From positions 757,501 to 821,500 of the forward strand of contig NZ_CP061703.1 of NCBI RefSeq assembly GCF_014764305.1: 64,000 bases of DNA, read 5' to 3'. This document shows, piece by piece, positions 52,388-61,149 of this stretch. Source of the DNA: Mesoflavibacter profundi (GTDB lineage: Bacteria > Bacteroidota > Bacteroidia > Flavobacteriales > Flavobacteriaceae). The position numbers and the translations under genes were made by a program. The stretch's first letter is position 1, and each line of letters opens with the position of its first letter. The notes beneath the pieces are model-generated. The model was not told the DNA's origin. It ran no database searches and was given only the letters and a program-made list of their open reading frames with translations.

Positions 52388-53692
52388 ATGGAACACATAG
52401 CCATAATAGGTAATGGTATATCTGGCGTAACTTTAGCAAGACATATTAGAAAATTATCTGATAAAAAAATCACTATTATTTCTGCTGAAAGTGATTACTT
52501 TTTTTCGCGTACGGCGTTAATGTACGTCTATATGGGACATATGAAATTTGAGCACACGCAACCTTACGAAAATTGGTTTTGGAAGAAAAACAATATCGAC
52601 TTAAAAAAAGGCTACGTCAACAGTATTGATACCGACAATAAAACGCTTCATTTTGCTGAAGGCGACCAAATGACCTATGATAAATTAGTGATCGCAACAG
52701 GTAGCAAACCTAACAAGTTTGGTTGGCCAGGCGAAGATCTAAAAGGCGTGCAAGGCTTATACAGTAAACAAGATTTAGAAAACCTTGAAATTTATGCACC
52801 TAACAACAAAGCCTGTAAACGCGCCATCATTGTTGGTGGCGGATTAATTGGAATTGAATTAGCAGAAATGCTGAATTCTAGAAATATTTCGGTAACATTT
52901 TTAGTTCGTGAAAGCAGTTTTTGGAATAGCGTTTTACCAGAAGGCGAAAGCCAAATGATAAATAGACACATAAAAAATCATCATATCGATTTAAGACTTT
53001 CAACTAATTTAAAAGAAATCATTTCTGATGACAACGGAAAAGTAAAATCCATCATTATTGAAGAAACTGGCGAAGAAATTCCTTGTGATTTTGTAGGCTT
53101 AACTGCTGGTGTTTCGCCTAATATTTCATTTTTAAAAGAAAGTAAAATCGAAACCAACAAAGGTGTTTTAGTCAATCGTTTTTTAGAAACCAACATTAAA
53201 GATATTTATGCAATCGGCGATTGTGCCGAACAGCGCGAAGCTATTGGTAATCGCAGACCAGTTGAAGCAGTTTGGTATACAGGTCGCATGATGGGCGAAA
53301 CTTTAGCGCAAACCATTTGTGGCAATAAAACGGAATACAAACCAGGACATTGGTTTAACAGCGCAAAATTTTTAGATATTGAATATCAAACCTACGGTTG
53401 GGTTCATGGTAAAAAAGGGAAACCGGATTACGAATCTCATTTTCATTGGAAACATGAAGACGACACCAAATGTATTACCATAGCTTATCACAGAGACACT
53501 AACGAGTTCTTAGGCATCAACACCTTTGGCATAAGGCTACGACACGAAGTTTTTAACAAATGGCTTACCGAAAAACGCGATTTAGACTATGTGATTAATC
53601 ATTTAGAAACTGCGAATTTTGATCCAGAATTCTACAAGCGATTTGAAAACGAGATAAAAGCAAGCTATAATAACACCTTACAAACTAACTAA
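52388..53692 (+). CDS. NAD(P)/FAD-dependent oxidoreductase
   Basis: 434 residues. Two-dinucleotide-binding-domain flavoprotein: FAD site IAIIGNGISGVTLARHI, KLVIATGSKPN, NAD(P) site RAIIVGGGLIGIELAEML, and FAD site 2 DIYAIGDCAEQ. No redox-active Cys pair of thioredoxin reductase type, so nitrite reductase/rubredoxin reductase-like electron transfer is more likely. One base before the polyferredoxin membrane protein gene starts, which suggests a joint electron path from NAD(P)H to membrane Fe-S clusters. Confidence 0.88.
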   Translation: MEHIAIIGNGISGVTLARHIRKLSDKKITIISAESDYFFSRTALMYVYMGHMKFEHTQPYENWFWKKNNIDLKKGYVNSIDTDNKTLHFAEGDQMTYDKLVIATGSKPNKFGWPGEDLKGVQGLYSKQDLENLEIYAPNNKACKRAIIVGGGLIGIELAEMLNSRNISVTFLVRESSFWNSVLPEGESQMINRHIKNHHIDLRLSTNLKEIISDDNGKVKSIIIEETGEEIPCDFVGLTAGVSPNISFLKESKIETNKGVLVNRFLETNIKDIYAIGDCAEQREAIGNRRPVEAVWYTGRMMGETLAQTICGNKTEYKPGHWFNSAKFLDIEYQTYGWVHGKKGKPDYESHFHWKHEDDTKCITIAYHRDTNEFLGINTFGIRLRHEVFNKWLTEKRDLDYVINHLETANFDPEFYKRFENEIKASYNNTLQTN

Positions 53693-53693
53693 C

Positions 53694-55277
53694 ATGAGCT
53701 TAAAATTAAATTACAGTATGTCTTTGGCTAATTCATACGGGTTAACAAAAACTCAAAAAATAGCTTCAGCAGTTGGTATGTTAGGGCTTTTTATTTTGGG
53801 GTTAGCTTTATTTAACGTTCAATTTCCTAATAAAGCAATGACGCTAACTTTCGCTTTAACCTTAATGTTTATCGGTACAATTTGGTTTTCTAATAGTTTG
53901 TATTTAGACAAATCTAAAGGTATAAAAAATGATGGAGTTTGGTTTAAATCTTTATCCGCTAGAGGATTAATTGGTTGGCTAATTGGTGTTGTTTTAACCT
54001 TATTTTACATTGTGCTTTATTTTTATCCTCAATATTTAGGATTAGCTCAAAAAGGTGAAGAAAACACTGGTTTAGTTGCGCTATTTGATCCTTTAAGTCA
54101 GCTTTTAAGCGGAAGAAATGCCAGTCAATGGTTTGTTTATGGTACGCTATACACGGTTGCGATTTTAGTTTTTGGCTACAAATTTATTTTAAAATATAGA
54201 CACAATCGATATGAGCAAATCAGGACTATATCGGTTATGTTTTTTCAATTAGCTTTTGCATTTTTAATCCCAGAATTTATGTACGTTATGAACAATGATT
54301 TACCGTACTACGATTTAAAAAATATTTGGCCTCTTAATTATTATAACTTCGAAAGTTACCGCATTAAAGCTTTTATAAGCGCTGGAAATATTGGTTTAGC
54401 CATGCTAATTTTTGGGATTGTTTCAATTTTTGTCATTACACCAATTTTAACGTATAAGTATGGTAAACGTTGGTACTGTTCTTGGGTTTGTGGTTGTGGT
54501 GCTTTAGCCGAAACTGCTGGTGATAACTTCAGACAATTAAGCGATAAATCTCAATTTGCTTGGAAAGTTGAGCGTTGGGTAATTCACTCGGTTTTAGTGT
54601 TTGTAGTGTTAATGACTACAGCAGTTATTCATAGTTATTTGGGTAATGACACCAGTAAATATTGGCTTACAAAATCGTCGTTTTTAATTTTAGTTGCTTC
54701 ATTTTTGACCTTGATTTTTGTTGGAACATTTCTTTTTAAACGAGAAGAATTAGCTAAAGATGCCAAATATGGCGCGATTGGTTATTTTGTGATTATCATG
54801 TCTTTATTTGTTTTGCACTATTTTAGTAAAGACAATTCGTTATTTTTATTTAAATCAGAAAGCTTAAGAAAAAGCTACGGATTTTTAATCGGTTCTATTT
54901 TTTCTGGTGTAATTGGCACAGGCTTCTACCCTATTTTTGGTAGTCGTGTTTGGTGCAGATTTGGTTGTCCTATGGCGGCAATTTTAGGATTTCAGCAACG
55001 TTTATTTTCAAAATTCAGAATTACTACCAACGGTGGTCAATGTATTTCTTGCGGAAATTGCTCTACCTATTGCGAAATGGGAATAGATGTCCGTGCTTAT
55101 GCTCAAAAAGGCGAAAACATTGTACGTTCTAGTTGTGTTGGCTGCGGTATTTGTAGTGCAGTTTGCCCAAGAGGCGTTTTAAAATTAGAAAACGAAAGCA
55201 TGAAAGGACGTATAAACCCTAACGAAATCCTTCTTGGAAACGATGTAGATTTAATGGATTTAATAAATAACAAATAA
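53694..55277 (+). CDS. Membrane-bound polyferredoxin (NapH/NosR/CcoG-like)
   Basis: 527 residues, about eight membrane helices. Cys motifs: WYCSWVCGCGALAE and WCRFGCPMAA (NapH-type CxxxCP-like loops) and two C-terminal 4Fe-4S clusters, CISCGNCSTYCEMG and CVGCGICSAVCPRG. It should carry electrons across or along the inner membrane, with the preceding FAD oxidoreductase as a likely partner. Final acceptor unknown. The gap to the upstream gene is one base; a separate promoter box follows before the glycosyltransferase genes. Confidence 0.88.
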   Translation: MSLKLNYSMSLANSYGLTKTQKIASAVGMLGLFILGLALFNVQFPNKAMTLTFALTLMFIGTIWFSNSLYLDKSKGIKNDGVWFKSLSARGLIGWLIGVVLTLFYIVLYFYPQYLGLAQKGEENTGLVALFDPLSQLLSGRNASQWFVYGTLYTVAILVFGYKFILKYRHNRYEQIRTISVMFFQLAFAFLIPEFMYVMNNDLPYYDLKNIWPLNYYNFESYRIKAFISAGNIGLAMLIFGIVSIFVITPILTYKYGKRWYCSWVCGCGALAETAGDNFRQLSDKSQFAWKVERWVIHSVLVFVVLMTTAVIHSYLGNDTSKYWLTKSSFLILVASFLTLIFVGTFLFKREELAKDAKYGAIGYFVIIMSLFVLHYFSKDNSLFLFKSESLRKSYGFLIGSIFSGVIGTGFYPIFGSRVWCRFGCPMAAILGFQQRLFSKFRITTNGGQCISCGNCSTYCEMGIDVRAYAQKGENIVRSSCVGCGICSAVCPRGVLKLENESMKGRINPNEILLGNDVDLMDLINNK

Positions 55278-55291
55278 TCCAAAAACAATTG

Positions 55292-55299
55292 TATTTTTG
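55292..55299 (+). promoter_or_regulatory. -7 box before the glycosyltransferase pair
   Basis: TATTTTTG matches TAnnTTTG and lies 20 bases before the ATG at 55320; the 42-base gap after the polyferredoxin gene otherwise holds nothing. No -33 box is clear. Confidence 0.42.
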
Positions 55300-55319
55300 C
55301 GCTAAGATTAAATGCCTAA

Positions 55320-56024
55320 ATGCCCAAAATAAAAGTCATTATTCCTGCTTTTAACGAGCAAGACTCAATTGCAAAAGTGATACAAGACATTCCTTCTTTA
55401 GTAGAAGAAGTTATTGTAGTTAGCAACAATTCTACAGATCTTACAGAAGTTAATGCAAAACAAGCAGGTGCAACCGTATTAACAGAAAACAGAAAAGGTT
55501 ACGGTTATGCGTGTTTAAAAGGTATGGATTATATTGCTTCCACTTCGCTTAGTAATCCATTAAAAAAACCTGATATTATTGTATTTTTAGATGGCGATTA
55601 TAGTGATTATCCTGAAGAACTTACTAAAATAATTGCTCCTATTATTGAAGATAATATTGACTTAGTTATTGGTAGTCGTGTTAAAGAATTAAGAGAAGAT
55701 GGTGCTATGACGCCACAACAAATCTTCGGAAATTGGCTTGCAACCAAATTAATGTCAATTTTTTTTAACGCTAAATTTACAGACCTTGGTCCCTTTAGAG
55801 CCATAAAGTATGAAAAGCTGCTAGCCCTTAATATGGTTGACAAAACCTACGGTTGGACAGTAGAAATGCAGTTAAAAGCATTAAAGCAAAAACTAAGTTA
55901 TACAGAAGTACCTGTAAACTACAGAAATAGAATTGGTGTCTCAAAAGTTTCAGGAACGATAAAAGGTAGTATATTTGCAGGCGTAAAAATTTTGTCCTGG
56001 ATCTTTAAATATAGTTTTAAATAG
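55320..56024 (+). CDS. GT2 glycosyltransferase (dolichyl-phosphate mannose synthase-like)
   Basis: 234 residues. VIIPAFNEQDSIAKVI, VVSNNSTDLTEV, VFLDGDYSDYPEEL (DxD-type metal site) and DLGPFRAIKYEKL, with VPVNYRNRIGVSKVSGT near the C-terminus. No membrane helices of note. Related to DPM1/UDP-glucose-type polyprenyl-phosphate transferases, so it may load a lipid carrier used by the following integral membrane glycosyltransferases. Its stop overlaps the GTG start of the next gene (TAGTG). Confidence 0.9.
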   Translation: MPKIKVIIPAFNEQDSIAKVIQDIPSLVEEVIVVSNNSTDLTEVNAKQAGATVLTENRKGYGYACLKGMDYIASTSLSNPLKKPDIIVFLDGDYSDYPEELTKIIAPIIEDNIDLVIGSRVKELREDGAMTPQQIFGNWLATKLMSIFFNAKFTDLGPFRAIKYEKLLALNMVDKTYGWTVEMQLKALKQKLSYTEVPVNYRNRIGVSKVSGTIKGSIFAGVKILSWIFKYSFK

Positions 56025-57514
56025 TGATTTTAGAAACCACATTAATAGTCATTTACAGCATTTCGTTAATATTAATTTTCATGTATGCCTTAGCACAATT
56101 AAACTTAATGTTTAATTATCTAGCGGCTCAACGTAAAAAGGATAAATGCCCTAAATTCAATTTAAATAATCCAGAAGAAGTACCTTACGTAACTATTCAA
56201 CTTCCTGTATTTAACGAGTTGTACGTTATGGATAGATTATTAGATAACATTGCTTTGATAGATTACCCAAAGGACAAGTTAGAAATTCAGGTTTTAGATG
56301 ATTCTACTGACGAAACCGTAATTACAACCAAAGCACACGTAGATAAGTTAGCAGCGACAGGATTAGACATCAAACATATTACCAGAACTAACAGACAAGG
56401 GTTTAAAGCTGGCGCATTAAAAGAAGGATTAGAAATTGCAAAAGGTGAATTTATCGCCATTTTTGATGCAGATTTCCTTCCAGATCACGACTGGTTACAA
56501 AAAACCATTCCGTATTTTAAAAATGATAAAATTGGTGTTGTACAAACACGTTGGGCACATATCAACCGTGATTATTCAACATTAACAAAAATTCAAGCAT
56601 TTGCTTTAGATGCGCATTTTACATTAGAGCAAGTAGGTCGTAATAGCAAAGGTCATTTTATCAACTTTAACGGTACTGCTGGCGTATGGCGTAAAGATTG
56701 TATTATTGACGCAGGAAATTGGGAAGGCGATACACTTACCGAAGATTTAGATTTAAGTTACCGTGCACAGCTTAAAAACTGGGAATTTAAATACTTAGAA
56801 GATGTTGAGACTCCAGCTGAATTACCTGTTGTAATAAGTGCAGCAAGATCACAACAATTTAGATGGAATAAAGGTGGCGCAGAAAACTTTAGAAAAATGC
56901 TTTGGCGCGTTTTGACTAGCAAGAATATTTCTGCTAAAACCAAATTACACGGTATTTTACACTTATTAAATAGTACCATGTTTTTAAATGTATTAATTGT
57001 TGGTATTTTAAGTATACCAATGCTTTACATTAAAAACGAATATGCTCATTTAAGACCATATTTTTACATTATGAGCTTTTTTGTGATGAGTACAATCATC
57101 TTTTTTGTTTGTTATTGGATAATGTACAAACGTAGTCATGGCAATACGTTTAAAGATTTCATCAAATATATTGGTATGTTTTTTACGTTTTTCTCTATCG
57201 CAATGGGCTTTTCTTTACATAATTCTATTGCGGTTTTAGAAGGACATATTGGTAAACGTAGCGAGTTTGTACGTACGCCAAAATTTAACATTAGCTCACT
57301 TAAAGACAGTTGGAAAGGCAACAAATACCTACGTAAAAACATTAGCACAAATGTTATTTTTGAAGGTATTTTAATGATCTATTTTGCTTTTGGAATGTAC
57401 AGTGCATTTATTGTTGGTGATCAAGGTGGCGATTTTGGATTATTTCCTTTCCACTTAATGCTTACTATTGGTTTTGGATTTGTTTTCTTTAAATCTTTAA
57501 CATCTAAAGCTTAG
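56024..57514 (+). CDS. Cellulose synthase-like GT2 membrane glycosyltransferase
   Basis: 496 residues from a GTG at 56024 that overlaps the previous stop. One N-terminal helix, GT2 domain with VTIQLPVFNELYVMDRL, LDDSTDETV, AIFDADFLPDHDWL, LTEDLDLSYRAQL and QQFRWNKGGAENF (Q/RxxRW motif), then four to five C-terminal helices. Processive-type enzymes of this group make beta-linked glucans or glucosylate lipids. Product unknown. Followed at once by a structured repeat element at 57520. Confidence 0.9.
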   Translation: MILETTLIVIYSISLILIFMYALAQLNLMFNYLAAQRKKDKCPKFNLNNPEEVPYVTIQLPVFNELYVMDRLLDNIALIDYPKDKLEIQVLDDSTDETVITTKAHVDKLAATGLDIKHITRTNRQGFKAGALKEGLEIAKGEFIAIFDADFLPDHDWLQKTIPYFKNDKIGVVQTRWAHINRDYSTLTKIQAFALDAHFTLEQVGRNSKGHFINFNGTAGVWRKDCIIDAGNWEGDTLTEDLDLSYRAQLKNWEFKYLEDVETPAELPVVISAARSQQFRWNKGGAENFRKMLWRVLTSKNISAKTKLHGILHLLNSTMFLNVLIVGILSIPMLYIKNEYAHLRPYFYIMSFFVMSTIIFFVCYWIMYKRSHGNTFKDFIKYIGMFFTFFSIAMGFSLHNSIAVLEGHIGKRSEFVRTPKFNISSLKDSWKGNKYLRKNISTNVIFEGILMIYFAFGMYSAFIVGDQGGDFGLFPFHLMLTIGFGFVFFKSLTSKA

Positions 57515-57519
57515 TTTTT

Positions 57520-57608
57520 GGGCGTTACCACAAGTGGTCGCGCTATCCATTACTAGTTTTGGCTCGATGCGTGCCTCGCCAAAAGCTAACCATTACTATC
57601 GCTAACGC
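57520..57608 (+). repeat. Cloverleaf-like structured intergenic element
   Basis: Begins 6 bases after the stop of the glycosyltransferase gene. Outer stem GCGTTA (57522-57527) / TAACGC (57603-57608); inner hairpin ACCA-CAAG-TGGT (57527-57538); second hairpin TAGTTTTGGC (57554-57563) / GCCAAAAGCTA (57578-57588) with one bulge. Clearly richer in G+C than its surroundings. From memory such GGGCGTTxCC elements recur in Flavobacteriaceae intergenic DNA, but I cannot verify that here. Either a mobile repeat or a structured RNA. Confidence 0.6.
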
Positions 57609-57766
57609 AGATACTTGCCAACAACAAGTTCTAAACCTAGAATAAGGATTAATTTATGTCTCTTTTAGCTATTTTGTATTAGTATAAAATTTGTCAATTA
57701 TAGTGGATTTTACGTTTCAAAATAAGTTAAATCAGAATCCCGAATTGCTTTTTTTAATTTAAACAA

Positions 57767-57813
57767 GTTCTCGATACAATTTTTCGTTCCTCAAAATCAC
57801 TCGAACTGACGCT
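57767..57813 (-). repeat. Intergenic copy of the repeat found in the glycosyltransferase gene
   Basis: A 47-base unit flanked by GTTCTCGATACAA (57767-57779) and CACTCGAACTGACGCT (57798-57813), both exact matches to the insert at 48585-48632 with nearly equal spacing (18 versus 19 bases). The strand is arbitrary. The rest of 57609-57766 and 57814-57872 is AT-rich with no ORF; a TATATTTG at 57861-57868 lies very close to the next start codon. Confidence 0.8.
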
Positions 57814-57872
57814 TTATTATGATTTTGAAATCAAAATGCTAAACAGGTTTCTTTATTAGCTATATTTGATTA

Positions 57873-59222
57873 ATGCAAATTAACACGACATTTTTCAAAT
57901 TAAATAAAATACCAATACTACTTACGTTAGCTAGTTTGTTATTTTATTTTAGTTTTGCATATAATTTAACAAGGTCAGATTATGTAAAGCTAATTACATT
58001 ATTTATTGCATTATGTTATTTAGCTTTTAAATTAATCCAAATTATTGGATACAACTTTAAGTTTTTACTAGTAGTTTCAATATTAAGTAGACTAATTTTT
58101 ATTGTCGCCATACCTAACCTTTCTCAAGATTTTTATCGCTTTATTTGGGACGGATATTTAAACCTGAATAATCTAAATCCATATTTATTTACACCAACGC
58201 AACTTGTTGACCAAACCATTAATATTCCTAACAAACACCTTTTATACAACAAAATGGGTTGGCTTAGTAATGCAAACTACAGTAATTATCCACCAGTAAA
58301 TCAATTATGTTTTATAATCGCTAATTTGTGTCCTGGTCAAAGTATTTTAAGTTCAGTAATTGGATTACGACTACTAATTATACTTGCAGATTTAGGTATA
58401 ATTCTAATTGGCAGCAAGCTATTGTTGGCTTTTAATCTACCTAAATCTAATATATTTTGGTATGCATTAAATCCGTTTATAATTATAGAACTTACAGGCA
58501 ATCTTCATTTTGAAGGTGTTATGTTATTCTTTTTCATTTTAGGTATATATCTTATTTATAAAAATAAAATAAGTCTTGCTGGAGTGTGTATTGGATTATC
58601 AATTTCAATAAAATTAATTCCGTTAATATTCTTACCAGTACTACTAAAATGGTTTTTAAAACATTATAATATTAAAAAAACCATTCAATTTTATAGTATA
58701 ATTGCACTAACTGTACTAATTACTTGTCTTCCTTATATTACTACTCAGTTTATAGATAATTACAGCCAAACTATAGCTTTATGGTTTAATAATTTTGAAT
58801 TTAATGCAAGTATATATTACATAGCAAGACATATTGGTTATAAATTAACTGGTTATAATCAAATTGCTATAATTGGTAAATTTTTATCGATTACTATTTT
58901 GTTGATAATACTTATTTTAAGTTTTGTTAGAAAAACCGAAACGCTTAAACAAGTATTTACGACTTGCTTATTAGCCTTTACAACTTATCTATTTTTAAGC
59001 ACAACAGTACATCCATGGTATCTTTCTACTTTAGTGTTATTTAGTATTTTCTCCAATTATAAATATCCGTTAGTTTGGAGTGTGACTATTATTTTAAGTT
59101 ATCTAGCTTATATAAACACAAATAATACCGAGAACCTTTGGATTGTTTTTATAGAATACTTGATTGTCTATCTTGTCTTTCTATATGAATTATTACAACC
59201 TAAATTATCCCGAAACCAGTAA
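57873..59222 (+). CDS. Integral membrane glycosyltransferase (polyprenol-phosphate-mannose-dependent type)
   Basis: 449 residues with about 10-12 hydrophobic helices. GT-C features: an early loop SQDFYRFIWDGYLNLNNLNPY with the acidic pair region, YSNYPPVNQLCF, and FWYALNPFIIIELTGNLHFEG. This pattern fits the MptB/DUF2029-like alpha-mannosyltransferases that use polyprenyl-phosphate sugars, consistent with the DPM1-like gene upstream. Acceptor unknown. Separated from the preceding gene by 358 bases of repeat DNA, so it probably has its own promoter. Confidence 0.83.
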   Translation: MQINTTFFKLNKIPILLTLASLLFYFSFAYNLTRSDYVKLITLFIALCYLAFKLIQIIGYNFKFLLVVSILSRLIFIVAIPNLSQDFYRFIWDGYLNLNNLNPYLFTPTQLVDQTINIPNKHLLYNKMGWLSNANYSNYPPVNQLCFIIANLCPGQSILSSVIGLRLLIILADLGIILIGSKLLLAFNLPKSNIFWYALNPFIIIELTGNLHFEGVMLFFFILGIYLIYKNKISLAGVCIGLSISIKLIPLIFLPVLLKWFLKHYNIKKTIQFYSIIALTVLITCLPYITTQFIDNYSQTIALWFNNFEFNASIYYIARHIGYKLTGYNQIAIIGKFLSITILLIILILSFVRKTETLKQVFTTCLLAFTTYLFLSTTVHPWYLSTLVLFSIFSNYKYPLVWSVTIILSYLAYINTNNTENLWIVFIEYLIVYLVFLYELLQPKLSRNQ

Positions 59223-59327
59223 TTATAACAACAATTTAACGCAAGTGTTAAATTTATTAGGACTTTGGTATCTATTGAATTTGTAACTTTAATTAAACCA
59301 AAAAAATTAATTAAAAACATACATAAT

Positions 59328-59588
59328 ATGAGTTTATTATCTGAAAATGTTATTCCTGGAAATCATGGAAAAACATTTGAAACCGACGCAAAATCACATG
59401 ATGATTTATCACTAATTAAGAATGCTATTTTAAATGTAGACGGAATAAAAGATGTGATTATTAATGAAGAAGAATATCCTAAACAATTCACCATTCATAC
59501 TACTAAGATTGTTGATGTAAAATCTATAGAACAAGAGATTAACAAAACTGGTTTTCACGCCATTCCAAAATCTCTATTTAGTTTATAA
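59328..59588 (+). CDS. Small HMA-like domain protein without CxxC
   Basis: 86 residues from the ATG at 59328 (MSLLSENVIPGNHGKTF); a longer frame to a TTG at 59265 is unlikely. The fold pattern beta-alpha-beta-beta-alpha-beta of heavy-metal-associated domains is suggested by LIKNAILNVDGIKDVIINEE and VKSIEQEINKTGFHAI, but the metal-binding CxxC is absent; HGKTFETDAKSHDDL takes its place. It may bind no metal or use His. Last of the rightward group, followed by a shared terminator. Confidence 0.72.
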   Translation: MSLLSENVIPGNHGKTFETDAKSHDDLSLIKNAILNVDGIKDVIINEEEYPKQFTIHTTKIVDVKSIEQEINKTGFHAIPKSLFSL

Positions 59589-59611
59589 AAAAAGCGCCAA
59601 AAGGCGCTTTT
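59587..59611. terminator. Bidirectional rho-independent terminator
   Basis: AAAAGCGCC (59590-59598) / GGCGCTTTT (59603-59611) with an AAAA loop, between the convergent HMA-like and alpha-amylase genes, overlapping neither stop by more than two bases. Confidence 0.9.
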
Positions 59612-59630
59612 GTTATTAGCAAAGCAAATA

Positions 59631-61055
59631 CTATTGCTTTACATAAATTTTATAAGTGTTTGGTGCCAACTCAATTGCATCTCCTTTTAATTCGGTTGGT
59701 TGATTAGCAATGTAATCTAAATAACTTCCTTTTTGAGGCAAGTTTGTTATAACACTTTCATTAGAAATATTTGCGATAAAAACAACTTCATCATCACCTT
59801 TCGTTCTGCTAAATGCAATGACATTTGATCCTGCATCTATTGCATTGTAAGCAGCTGCGTCTTTACCTCCATTTAAGGCTGAATTTGTATTTTTTAATTC
59901 ACCTAAACGCTGTAATAAAGTAAAGTAATCTCCTTTAGTTTTTGGAATACTATCTTTTTCAAAAAACAATAATCTATGATCTAAATCATACTCTTGACCA
60001 GAGTAAATTAAAGGCATACCAGGCATAGTGTAAGTTAAAGCTGTAAACAACTCTTTTTTATTTGGCATACGTTCTTTTAAAGTACCTGCCCAAGAATTTT
60101 CGTCGTGATTTGTTACAAAATTCATGTTGATATCATCGTCTTGTAACACTGTATCTTGCTTTTTAATATACGCTTGAAAATCGTCTGCATTTTTTTCGCC
60201 TTTAGCTAATTCATTTAATAAATGATGGCCTTCCCAAGCATATTGCATATCAAACGCTTTTTCTAGCAATTCTGGTTGCTCTGCTTCAGCTAGCATAAAT
60301 ACAGGCTTAATTTGCTTTAATTCTTTTGTTACTTCATCAAAGAATTCTTTAGGAACCTTGTGCGCAACATCCATACGGTAACCATCAATATTAGCCTCAG
60401 TTAACCAGTATTTTAAATCATTAAGCATTTCTTTACGCATATCCATATTGTCATAATTTAAATCGGCAACATCAGTCCATCCCCAAGATTCACCAGTATC
60501 AGGATTGATTGGATCTATAATTTCTCCCTTTTCATTTTGAGTATACCAATCTGGATGAGCTGTAATCCAAGGATGATCCCAACCTGTATGATTTGGTACC
60601 CAATCTACGATTACATAAATTCCGTTATCGTGTGCCGTATCTACTAAGTTTTTAAAGTCTTCTAGATTACCAAACTCTGGATTAATCGCTTTATAATCTG
60701 ACACTGAATAGTAACTACCTAAATATTTTGCACGTTCTTTTTCGTCTTCAATATCGCTGGTAAATTGACCATCAGTTGCTTTTCTTTTAACTTCAGAAAT
60801 CGGGTTAATTGGCATTACCCAAATTACTTTTACACCTAAGTCTTTTAAAACAGGAATATCTTTTGTAAACGCATTAAAGGTACCTTCTGGAGAGTATTGA
60901 CGGATGTTAGCCTCATAGATTACACCGCTTTCAATATCTGCATCAGTAATGGGTTTAAATGTATCTTCTTGTTTAGCTTCTGTCTCCACTTGTTTTTGTT
61001 CTTCTTTACAAGCAAAAAACAATGCTACGGTTAATAGTAAGAATATTTTTTTCAT
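59631..61055 (-). CDS. GH13 alpha-amylase-family lipoprotein
   Basis: 474 residues. Lipobox FFAC; then the GH13 barrel with VDWVPNHTGWDHPW (region I), DGYRMDVAH (region II, nucleophile Asp), VFMLAEAEQPELL (region III, acid Glu) and FVTNHDENSW (region IV, transition-state Asp), and a C-terminal all-beta domain. Cuts alpha-1,4-glucans in the periplasm or at the surface. Follows the GH65 gene by 94 bases in the same direction, with a palindrome between. Confidence 0.92.
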   Translation of the reverse strand: MKKIFLLLTVALFFACKEEQKQVETEAKQEDTFKPITDADIESGVIYEANIRQYSPEGTFNAFTKDIPVLKDLGVKVIWVMPINPISEVKRKATDGQFTSDIEDEKERAKYLGSYYSVSDYKAINPEFGNLEDFKNLVDTAHDNGIYVIVDWVPNHTGWDHPWITAHPDWYTQNEKGEIIDPINPDTGESWGWTDVADLNYDNMDMRKEMLNDLKYWLTEANIDGYRMDVAHKVPKEFFDEVTKELKQIKPVFMLAEAEQPELLEKAFDMQYAWEGHHLLNELAKGEKNADDFQAYIKKQDTVLQDDDINMNFVTNHDENSWAGTLKERMPNKKELFTALTYTMPGMPLIYSGQEYDLDHRLLFFEKDSIPKTKGDYFTLLQRLGELKNTNSALNGGKDAAAYNAIDAGSNVIAFSRTKGDDEVVFIANISNESVITNLPQKGSYLDYIANQPTELKGDAIELAPNTYKIYVKQ

Positions 61056-61086
61056 ATAAAATTTTATTTATGTTGTTAGCAAATAC

Positions 61087-61110
61087 GTGATAAATAACAT
61101 TAGTTATCAC
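61087..61110 (-). promoter_or_regulatory. Palindrome upstream of the alpha-amylase gene
   Basis: GTGATAA (61087-61093) and TTATCAC (61104-61110) form a 24-base near-palindrome 32 bases before the amylase start. Size and place suit an operator of a maltose regulator; no regulator gene is visible here. Confidence 0.35.
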
Positions 61111-61149
61111 ATGATTTAAATTGAACTTACAGAAACAATTTAAGACATA

